A DNA stretch of 12,017 nt from Sphingobacteriaceae bacterium (GTDB lineage Bacteria > Bacteroidota > Bacteroidia > B-17B0 > Aurantibacillaceae). Position numbers and translations under genes: made by a program. The notes under the pieces were generated by a model. The model worked only from the letters and a program-made list of their open reading frames with translations. It was not told where the DNA came from and did no database searches. This document shows, in pieces, positions 6,255 to 12,017 of this stretch (positions are counted from its first letter, which is position 1; each line of letters opens with the position of its first letter). The stretch spans positions 1 to 12,017 of the forward strand of contig JANYCL010000491.1 in NCBI GenBank assembly GCA_025360355.1, given 5' to 3'.

Positions 6255-6860
6255 ATGGAATCAGAGATCAAATATAAACCGAGTCCGACCTTAAAAGAAG
6301 ATCTGTTAATTGCAAAACGTAAATCTGCGAAAGCTTTGTTATGGATCGGCATCATCAGCATGATCATGTTTTGGGCGGGATTAACCAGCGCTTACATTGT
6401 GCGTCAAAATGCCGGAAATTGGTTATTGTTTAATGTGCCACCCATGTTTTTTATAAGCACAGCGGCAATCATTACCAGCAGTATTTCTTTTTGGTTCGTT
6501 CAAAATTCAGTCAAGAAAAATAATTTCAAAGGGATCATTTTTGGGACCTTAGCTACTCTCGTTCTTGCCATCGTTTTTTCGATTTTCCAATATTTGGGAT
6601 GGACCGATCTGTTTAACAAAGGGATTGTTTTAGGAGGTAAGTACAGTAATCCTTCGGGATCATTCTTTCTTCTATTTGTTTTATCGCATTGGGCCCACTT
6701 AATTGGTGGAATTATTTCCCTCATAGTAGTGTTAATAAATTCTTTAAGAAAGAAGTACACAGCGGAAAACGCCTTAGGCATTGAACTTTGCGCTATTTAC
6801 TGGCACTTTTTGAGTGTTTTATGGGTATATTTATTTTTATTTTTATATTTTATTCGTTAA
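6255..6860 (+). CDS. Cytochrome c oxidase subunit III, short paralogue
   Basis: A 201-residue heme-copper oxidase subunit III with five hydrophobic segments, the usual count for short bacterial forms. The closing helix YWHFLSVLWVYLFLFLYF and the SHWAHLIGG helix identify the family. Subunit III flanks the catalytic subunit I in the inner membrane and supports proton uptake and stability. The position of the classical carboxylate in helix III (Glu90 in the bovine enzyme, in 'SEVLFF') is Met36 here (ISMIMFWAG). The later conserved 'QxxEY' position reads QYLGW. It is therefore the divergent member of the pair. It begins 1 base after ctaB and is followed after 33 bases by the second subunit III. 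This pairing is a known Bacteroidota arrangement. Confidence 0.88.
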   Translation: MESEIKYKPSPTLKEDLLIAKRKSAKALLWIGIISMIMFWAGLTSAYIVRQNAGNWLLFNVPPMFFISTAAIITSSISFWFVQNSVKKNNFKGIIFGTLATLVLAIVFSIFQYLGWTDLFNKGIVLGGKYSNPSGSFFLLFVLSHWAHLIGGIISLIVVLINSLRKKYTAENALGIELCAIYWHFLSVLWVYLFLFLYFIR

Positions 6861-6893
6861 AATTGCAGTGTAAATTTAATTATTGTTAAAACT

Positions 6894-7619
6894 ATGTCTC
6901 ATTCTGTAGAATACGACCCAAAAGAAGCCTGGAACGGAGGTCAATCCCCTTTCAGATTAAGTTACGGAAAAATCTTCATGTGGTTCTTCCTTATTTCTGA
7001 TGCTTTAACTTTTGGTGGGTTACTGAGTGCCTATGGCTTTATCCGCCACAAATATTCAGATGTTTGGCCTAAAGCCGAAAACGTATTTACCCACTTTCCC
7101 TTTGTTCACGAACATATTCCTTTGGCATATGTAGGTTTAATGACCTTCATATTAATTATGTCGTCGGTAACTATGGTGTTAGCTGTGGAGGCTGGTCATC
7201 GTAACTACAAACGCGGTGTTCTTATTTGGATGTTCTGGACCATCATTGGTGGTTTAGCATTCGTAGGTTCACAGGCATGGGAATGGTATCATTTTATTGA
7301 AGGAACCGATGTTGGAGCTGTAAGATGGGTTTGGGATCCTGAAACCAGTCATTATATTCAAAAAACTATATTTGGTGCTAATATGACCGTAAACGAATAC
7401 GGAGCTCCTCAATTTGCTAATTTCTTCTTCTTTATAACAGGTTTCCATGGTACCCACGTATTCTCGGGTGTCGTCATAAATTTTGTCATATTTATGAACG
7501 CTTTAATGGGCACCTATGAACGCCGCGGTCATTACGAAATGGTTGAGAAAGTAGGTCTTTATTGGCATTTTGTGGATCTTGTTTGGGTGTTTGTATTTAC
7601 CTTCTTTTATTTATTGTAA
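6894..7619 (+). CDS. Cytochrome c oxidase subunit III, long paralogue
   Basis: A 241-residue heme-copper oxidase subunit III. Family blocks: FLISDALTFGGLLSAY (Asp36 at the place of bovine Glu90, as in quinol-oxidase CyoC), SQAWEWYHF (Glu kept), TGFHGTHVFSG, and the C-terminal YWHFVDLVWVFVFTFFYLL. An inserted soluble loop of roughly 25 residues after SQAWEWYHF (EGTDVGAVRWVWDPETSH and on) is longer than in the neighbour. It keeps the carboxylates that the short paralogue lacks, so it is the better candidate for the classical subunit III role. No Shine-Dalgarno sequence precedes the ATG. It is co-directional with the flanking oxidase genes. Confidence 0.92.
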   Translation: MSHSVEYDPKEAWNGGQSPFRLSYGKIFMWFFLISDALTFGGLLSAYGFIRHKYSDVWPKAENVFTHFPFVHEHIPLAYVGLMTFILIMSSVTMVLAVEAGHRNYKRGVLIWMFWTIIGGLAFVGSQAWEWYHFIEGTDVGAVRWVWDPETSHYIQKTIFGANMTVNEYGAPQFANFFFFITGFHGTHVFSGVVINFVIFMNALMGTYERRGHYEMVEKVGLYWHFVDLVWVFVFTFFYLL

Positions 7620-7639
7620 AAATTTAAAAAAATCATTTT

Positions 7640-8110
7640 ATGGAATTTCACGACGATTACCCGGAATATGAGAAAATGGCTACCCATGATGAAGTTGCCG
7701 GCAAAAAATTACGCCGCACTTTATGGAACGTTTTTTGGATAATGCTGGTTATTACAATTGGTGAGCTTGTGGTCGGTTTTATTGCGCCGGGAAAAGGTTG
7801 GACAGGCTCAATTTATCTTAAAGTGTTCTTTATCAGTTTTACTATTGCAAAAGCAGCTTATATCGTAATGATTTTCATGCACTTAGGACACGAAGTAAAG
7901 TTCTTTAAATTCACCGTTTTGCTTCCTTATATCACGTTTATGCTTTATTGCATCTTTATTTGCTTAACCGAGGGTACTTATTCCGGTAAACCAGCCAATA
8001 GAACGCCAATTGACCAAATTCTAGTAAAACAGCAAGAAAAGTTAAGAGAGAGTAAACATCATGGCGGAGAACACGAAACTGTCGCTGAACCGGCTGCAGA
8101 ACACCATTAA
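7640..8110 (+). CDS. Cytochrome c oxidase subunit IV (bacterial COX4 type)
   Basis: A 156-residue small oxidase subunit with three hydrophobic segments (about residues 29-49, 57-80 and 88-110). The block IAKAAYIVMIFMHLGHE is the hallmark of the prokaryotic subunit IV/CyoD-like family. The role is structural, assisting assembly and stability of the oxidase in the inner membrane. The N-terminus is hydrophilic and acidic. The C-terminus extends about 40 residues past the last helix and ends with five histidines in the last 18 residues (HHGGEHETVAEPAAEHH). It is 20 bases downstream of the long subunit III gene and is the last oxidase gene here. Subunits I and II and a SCO-type copper chaperone are not in the window. 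Confidence 0.88.
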   Translation: MEFHDDYPEYEKMATHDEVAGKKLRRTLWNVFWIMLVITIGELVVGFIAPGKGWTGSIYLKVFFISFTIAKAAYIVMIFMHLGHEVKFFKFTVLLPYITFMLYCIFICLTEGTYSGKPANRTPIDQILVKQQEKLRESKHHGGEHETVAEPAAEHH

Positions 8111-8156
8111 CATTAAAATAAGCTCGTCAAATACAGCTAAAACCTATTAAAAATTT

Positions 8157-8185
8157 TTGCACATTTAAATAATTTACTATTTTAG
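8157..8185 (+). promoter_or_regulatory. Promoter candidate for the PorE-like gene
   Basis: TTG at 8157-8159 (within TTTG), an 18-base spacer, and TATTTTAG at 8178-8185, one mismatch from TAnnTTTG. It lies in the 107-base gap after the oxidase genes and would give a leader of about 28 bases. The rest of that gap shows no clear hairpin that would end the oxidase transcript. Confidence 0.45.
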
Positions 8186-8217
8186 CGGTTTAATAAATTC
8201 AAGGTAATACTCTAAAT

Positions 8218-10275
8218 ATGAAACAATTCACCAAACTTACATTAATTGCGGGTGCAGTAATTTGCATGGCATCTCCTGTTATTGCCCAGAAGGCATTAGC
8301 TAAGGCTGATTTAGCGTTTGATAACCACCAGTATTTTACTGCGGTTGAACTTTACAAATCTGCTTACACAGGAGTTAAAAAAGCCGACTTGAAAGCAAAG
8401 GTTTTATTCAGAACCGCTTTCGCGTATCAGGAAATTAATGATATGAAAAGTGCTGAAACTTATTACCAAAAAGCAATTGCTGCAAAGTATGCTGATCCTG
8501 AAGCAATCGTAAGATTAGCTGATGTTTTAAAATCTCAAGGAAAATACCCTGAAGCAATCACTGAATACCAAAATTTCAAAAAATTAGCTCCTTCTGATCC
8601 ACGTGGTGACAAAGGTGTTAAATCAAGCGAATTAGCTCAACAATGGAAAGATAATCCGGGCCGTTATAAAATTGAGAACATGGCTCTTATCAACTCTAAA
8701 GAATCAGATTTCTCTCCATCTTACTCCGATAAAAAATATAACACTTTAGTATTTACTTCAACCCGCGAAGGTGTTAACCAAAAACAAGATATTACAACAG
8801 GTCAAAATCACTCTAAAATGTATGAGACCAAATTAGACAAGAACGGTAAATGGTCTACCCCATTAGTTTTAGCAGGTGCTGTTACTTCATTATTTAATGA
8901 TGGCGCTGCGTGTATGTCTAAAAAAGGTGATTTCATGTTAATGACCCGTTGTCCTGAAGTTAAATCTAAAACTTCCGGTTGTCAAATTTATATGGCTAAA
9001 AAACAAGGTTCAGGTTGGGCAGAGCCGGTTAAACTTCCGTTTAACTTAGATACTGTTCAGTTCGGTCACCCTGCTTTATCAGCTGATGGCAGAACTGTTT
9101 ATTTCGTATCACGTATGAAAGGCGGTTTTGGTGGTTCTGATATCTGGAGAACTTTATACGATCAAAAAGCTAACACTTGGAGTGCTCCACAAAATCTTGG
9201 TCCGCAAATCAATGGTTCTTCTGATGAAATGTATCCTTATGTTTCTGATGATTCAAAAACTTTGTATTTCTCTTCTAACTCACATCCTGGCATGGGAGGT
9301 TTAGATATTTTTAAAGCTGAAATTGGTGCTGATGGTAAATTCACAAAAGCTCCTGAAAATTTAAAAGTTCCTATCAACTCCGGTGCTGATGATTTCGGTA
9401 TTGTATTTGAAGCTAAAAAACAGCGTGGTTATTTCTCTTCTAACCGTGAAGGCGGAAAAGGAAGCGATGATATCTGGTCGTTCTATTTACCACCATTAGT
9501 GTTTAACTTAAAAGGTAAAGTTGTATCGAATGGCGGAAGCAAAGGTATCGGCAAAGGTGAGCCGGTTTCTAACGCTAAAATTAAGATCCAAGGCAGCGAC
9601 GGAACTATCAATGATGCTGCTACAGCCAGCGAAGGATCTTATGCTTTTAAATTAAAAGAAAACGTTTCTTATACAGTTACTGTTGAAACCAGCAAACAAA
9701 CTGCTTCTGCAACTTATAAAGATGGCTATTTAGCATCTAAAGATATGGGTGCTTTAACTACAGCAGGCGAAAAAGATTCTAAAGACTTTATGAAAGATTT
9801 CGAAGTTGTACCGGTTGAAAAAGAGATCCGTTTTCCTGCGGTATTATATGACCTAGGTAAAGCTGACTTACGTCCGGAGTCTAAAGATTCATTGAACTTC
9901 TTATATCAAACTTTAGTTGATAACCCTTCAATCGTTATCCAGTTATCAGCTCACACTGATAGCCGTGGTTCTGATGCAAAGAATATGATCTTATCTCAGG
10001 CTCGTGCTCAATCTTGTGTTGACTACTTAGCTAATGAAAAGAAAATTCCTTTAGCGCGTATGACTGCAAAAGGTTTTGGTGAGACTCGCTTATTAGTGAA
10101 AGACGCTGAGATCGCTAAAGCTAAAACTAAAGAAGAGAAAGAAGCATTACACGCTAAAAACCGTCGTACAGTATTTGGAATTGTAAACTGGGATTATCAA
10201 GATCCTAACGCTCCTAAAACTGACGGACCTAAAGTGAAACCTAAAGTATCAGGCGAAGAAGACGATTCTGAATAA
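8218..10275 (+). CDS. OmpA-family protein with TPR, five-bladed propeller and CRD domains (PorE-like)
   Basis: A 685-residue exported protein. Residues 1-23 are a type I signal peptide (SPVIA before QK). TPR-like helices span ~25-135. Five PD40/WD40-like blades are visible around residues 162, 227, 281, 334 and 387, several with the YFSSN / GGSDIW pattern. A carboxypeptidase-regulatory-like (CRD) domain covers ~429-520. An OmpA C-terminal peptidoglycan-binding domain covers ~537-650, with Asp581 (AHTD) and Arg596 (QARAQ) spaced 15 residues apart, as are the diaminopimelate-binding pair of E. coli OmpA. The tail is acidic. This order matches PorE of Porphyromonas gingivalis, which ties the type IX secretion system to the cell wall. 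No PorP/SprF partner gene is adjacent, so a general OmpA-like wall-anchoring role remains possible. Codon use is strongly biased (GCT, GGT, CGT, TTA), unlike the neighbours, suggesting high expression. It is a single-gene unit closed by a terminator. Confidence 0.85.
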   Translation: MKQFTKLTLIAGAVICMASPVIAQKALAKADLAFDNHQYFTAVELYKSAYTGVKKADLKAKVLFRTAFAYQEINDMKSAETYYQKAIAAKYADPEAIVRLADVLKSQGKYPEAITEYQNFKKLAPSDPRGDKGVKSSELAQQWKDNPGRYKIENMALINSKESDFSPSYSDKKYNTLVFTSTREGVNQKQDITTGQNHSKMYETKLDKNGKWSTPLVLAGAVTSLFNDGAACMSKKGDFMLMTRCPEVKSKTSGCQIYMAKKQGSGWAEPVKLPFNLDTVQFGHPALSADGRTVYFVSRMKGGFGGSDIWRTLYDQKANTWSAPQNLGPQINGSSDEMYPYVSDDSKTLYFSSNSHPGMGGLDIFKAEIGADGKFTKAPENLKVPINSGADDFGIVFEAKKQRGYFSSNREGGKGSDDIWSFYLPPLVFNLKGKVVSNGGSKGIGKGEPVSNAKIKIQGSDGTINDAATASEGSYAFKLKENVSYTVTVETSKQTASATYKDGYLASKDMGALTTAGEKDSKDFMKDFEVVPVEKEIRFPAVLYDLGKADLRPESKDSLNFLYQTLVDNPSIVIQLSAHTDSRGSDAKNMILSQARAQSCVDYLANEKKIPLARMTAKGFGETRLLVKDAEIAKAKTKEEKEALHAKNRRTVFGIVNWDYQDPNAPKTDGPKVKPKVSGEEDDSE

Positions 10276-10294
10276 CATTTAATATTATATTTTT

Positions 10295-10325
10295 AAAACC
10301 CCGATTAAACAGTCGGGGTTTTTTA
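10295..10325 (+). terminator. Intrinsic terminator after the PorE-like gene
   Basis: AAAACCCCGA (10295-10304) pairs perfectly with TCGGGGTTTT (10313-10322) around an 8-base loop, and a T-rich run follows (TTTTTT then ATTTTT). It begins about 20 bases after the stop codon. The A run on the other side could let it work in both directions, but no minus-strand gene ends here. Confidence 0.9.
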
Positions 10326-10334
10326 TTTTTATAC

Positions 10335-10357
10335 CGACGGAGAACAAGTTCTCGTCG
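10335..10357. promoter_or_regulatory. Dyad upstream of the helicase gene (possible operator or leader hairpin)
   Basis: The core GAGAACAAGTTCTC (10340-10353) is a perfect 6-base inverted repeat with a 2-base centre. CGAC (10335-10338) and GTCG (10354-10357) extend it with one unpaired G at 10339. It ends 11 bases before the helicase ATG. There is no T run, so it is not a standard terminator. GAAC-N2-GTTC resembles, but does not match, the GAAC-N4-GTTC LexA box of Bacillus. Confidence 0.45.
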
Positions 10358-10368
10358 ACACAAGTAAA

Positions 10369-11931
10369 ATGGAGAAGAATTTTATTGTTTACAGATCGTC
10401 AGCCGGAAGCGGTAAAACATTTACGCTTGTTAAGGCTTATTTAAAATTGGCTTTAAGTGATGATGCTCCACGACCATTAGCTTACAAAAAAATATTAGCC
10501 ATTACGTTTACCAATAAAGCTGCCGCAGAAATGAAATTGCGGATCATTGAAGCACTTCAGCAGATCTCAGAAAATAAAAGCAAAGGGAAACTCTTAACTG
10601 AAATGTTATGCGCCGAAATTGGTATTGACACAACATTACTTCAAAAACGCGCCAGAACAACTTTAAGCGAGATCTTACATAACTATTCTGATTTTTCGGT
10701 AAGCACCATCGATAGCTTCACGCATAAAATTGTAAAGACATTTGCTTTCGATCTGAAATTGCCTGTGAATTTTAGCATTGAAACGAACACAGCAGAGTTC
10801 TATAAAAAAGTGGTGATGGCTTTGATGTCGAAAATTGGGGAGAGTGCTGAGCTTACTGATCTTTTAATTCAATACTCTTCAAATAACGCAGTTGATAATA
10901 CAGACTGGGATCCCGAAAAAAAATTACTAGAGTTTGCTGAAATTATTCAAAAAGAAAATGCCGAAGCAAATTTATTGAAACTGAAAGATATCAGTAAAGA
11001 ACAATTAAAAGAAATTCAGAAAAAATTATTTGTCTATACATCAGGATTTAAAAAACGACTAAAAGAAAAAGGCGAAGAAGCCCTTGAGTTAATTAAAAGC
11101 AAAAATTTAAATGATGCGCATTTTAATTACCAAAAAACAGGACCGCAGAATGTTTTTAATAAATGGGTGAATTTTGAATTTGATTCTATTGCTGATCTTA
11201 TCGGCGCTCGTTTACCGGAAGCAGTTGCTAAAAATAAATGGCATAACAATAAAAATTCTGCCGGTGAAAACGCAGCTTTGGAAAGTATTACGCCGCAACT
11301 AAACACAATTGCAACAGAAACTATAAATTTCTTAAAAGAAAACAATCAGCGTTATAGTTTATATAATTTATTAGAGAAAAACATTTATTCAATAATTCTT
11401 GTGAATGAATTACAGCAGATCAGCGAAGAGTTCCGTGCAGAGGAACAAATTGTTTTTATTTCGGAGTTCAATTCTAAAATTTCAAAAATAGTTTCGGAGG
11501 AACCTGCACCTTTTATTTACGAACGGTTAGGTGAACGTTATACTAATTATTTACTGGATGAATTTCAGGATACCTCTACTCTGCAATGGCTAAATTTATT
11601 GCCGCTTGTAGATAATTCTTTAGCGAACGGACGATTTAATTTAATTGTGGGCGATGGCAAACAAAGCATTTACCGCTGGCGGAATGCAAACGTGCAGCAA
11701 TTTAATTCCTTGCCAGAACTCGCAGGCGCATCAGAACATGAAATTCTTTCTGAACGTCAAACGAATTTAAAACAAAATTTCAAAGCCGAAGTTTTGGATA
11801 CCAATTACCGCAGCTTGCAACAAGTTGTTGAATTCAATAACGATGTGTTTGATTTTCTACCGCAACATTATTTAACCGACAATTTCAAAAGTATTTATGC
11901 TCATCAAAATCAAAAATGGTTGAAGGAATGA
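10369..11931 (+). CDS. UvrD/AddA-type DNA helicase, truncated after motif IV
   Basis: A superfamily 1 helicase of the AddA/RecB group, which unwinds DNA ends for recombinational repair. Motif I: SSAGSGKT (Lys16). Ia: ITFTNKAAAEM. II: DEFQDT (397-402). III: GDGKQSIYRWR (428-438). IV: NYRS (479-482). The long region between Ia and II is the usual inserted 1B part. The frame stops at residue 520, just after motif IV. Motifs V and VI and the C-terminal RecB-like nuclease domain are absent, and Bacteroidota relatives are, as I recall, about 1,000 residues or more. The sequence after the stop does not resume a recognisable helicase in any frame. The gene is therefore probably broken or split and, as read here, could not be an active helicase. 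No Shine-Dalgarno sequence is seen; a dyad precedes the start. Confidence 0.85.
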   Translation: MEKNFIVYRSSAGSGKTFTLVKAYLKLALSDDAPRPLAYKKILAITFTNKAAAEMKLRIIEALQQISENKSKGKLLTEMLCAEIGIDTTLLQKRARTTLSEILHNYSDFSVSTIDSFTHKIVKTFAFDLKLPVNFSIETNTAEFYKKVVMALMSKIGESAELTDLLIQYSSNNAVDNTDWDPEKKLLEFAEIIQKENAEANLLKLKDISKEQLKEIQKKLFVYTSGFKKRLKEKGEEALELIKSKNLNDAHFNYQKTGPQNVFNKWVNFEFDSIADLIGARLPEAVAKNKWHNNKNSAGENAALESITPQLNTIATETINFLKENNQRYSLYNLLEKNIYSIILVNELQQISEEFRAEEQIVFISEFNSKISKIVSEEPAPFIYERLGERYTNYLLDEFQDTSTLQWLNLLPLVDNSLANGRFNLIVGDGKQSIYRWRNANVQQFNSLPELAGASEHEILSERQTNLKQNFKAEVLDTNYRSLQQVVEFNNDVFDFLPQHYLTDNFKSIYAHQNQKWLKE

Positions 11932-12017
11932 AGAAACAACGTGCCACCATTCCTCTCAGCGGCATTAATCGATTGTCAGAAGCCTGCAATCGGTTGATTG
12001 AACTCTATGATCAAATG
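11928..12017 (+). CDS. Start of an unrecognised frame overlapping the helicase stop
   Basis: An open frame begins at ATG 11928 and overlaps the helicase TGA by 4 bases (ATGA). A second in-frame ATG lies upstream at 11916. It stays open to the window edge for 30 codons, starting MKKQRATIPLSGINRLSEAC and continuing with a helix-like NRLIELYD stretch. I do not recognise it, and it is not the missing helicase C-terminus. Composition over 11932-12017 is about 44% GC by count, higher than the helicase gene. It could be the 5' end of an inserted element's gene, an ordinary coupled gene, or an assembly artefact. Confidence 0.3.
   Translation, partial: MKKQRATIPLSGINRLSEACNRLIELYDQM
11967..11995. repeat. 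Imperfect inverted repeat near the window end
   Basis: AATCGATTG (11967-11975) and CAATCGGTT (11987-11995) are complementary over 9 bases with one G-T wobble, around an 11-base loop. It lies inside the unrecognised frame after the truncated helicase. Meaning unknown; it may be chance. Confidence 0.3.

Noticed and set aside
6871..6878. TAAATTTA as a promoter element between the two subunit III genes
   Set aside because: One mismatch to TAnnTTTG and no TTG 17-23 bases upstream; the genes read as one operon.
10340..10353. LexA/SOS box upstream of the helicase gene
   Set aside because: The half-sites GAAC and GTTC are separated by 2 bases, not the 4 of the Bacillus box, and I cannot state the LexA motif of this lineage; kept only as an unnamed dyad.
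11924..11954. AGGAATG / CATTCCT 7-base inverted repeat as an insertion-sequence end
   Set aside because: The arms are short, lie within 31 bases of each other, and both fall at the same side of the suspected junction, so they do not mark two ends of an element.

Overview
The window is AT-rich and looks like the chromosome of a Bacteroidota bacterium (Flavobacteriia/Sphingobacteriia-like; no genus can be named). Four things support this: promoter-like sites of the TTG-N18-TAnnTTTG type, an almost complete lack of Shine-Dalgarno sequences, a heme O synthase / tandem subunit III / subunit IV oxidase cluster, and a PorE-like OmpA protein with five propeller blades. No tRNA, rRNA, CRISPR array or complete mobile element is visible.

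Layout. Positions 1-57 are the last codons of an ABC-transporter ATPase, converging on and overlapping an acyl-carrier-protein phosphodiesterase gene (50-625, minus). A 56-bp divergent spacer carries two overlapping promoter candidates. To its right is a tight plus-strand array of three very small paralogous lipoproteins (682-1307), which share a fixed cysteine pattern that I cannot assign to a known family. They run head-on, with no spacer, into a minus-strand pair: a DUF3108 envelope protein (1308-2156) and a PlsC-type acyltransferase (2202-3527). From 3597 the plus strand carries an MdlA/MsbA-type ABC exporter half with a lost switch histidine. Next come the respiratory genes: heme O synthase (5354-6253), two different cytochrome oxidase subunit III genes (6255-6860 and 6894-7619) and subunit IV (7640-8110). 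Oxidase subunits I and II are not in the window.

A separate unit with its own promoter candidate and a strong intrinsic terminator (10295-10325) encodes the PorE-like OmpA-family protein (8218-10275). A perfect-core dyad then precedes an AddA/UvrD-like helicase gene (10369-11931). That gene stops straight after helicase motif IV, at about half the usual length for the family. The last 86 bases have a different composition and open a new unrecognised frame, so the helicase looks interrupted (insertion, rearrangement or assembly junction).

Most of the window is envelope and respiratory housekeeping. The parts that ordinary annotation explains least are the three-gene Cys-patterned lipoprotein array, the H-loop mutation in the exporter, and the broken helicase end with the dyad upstream of it.
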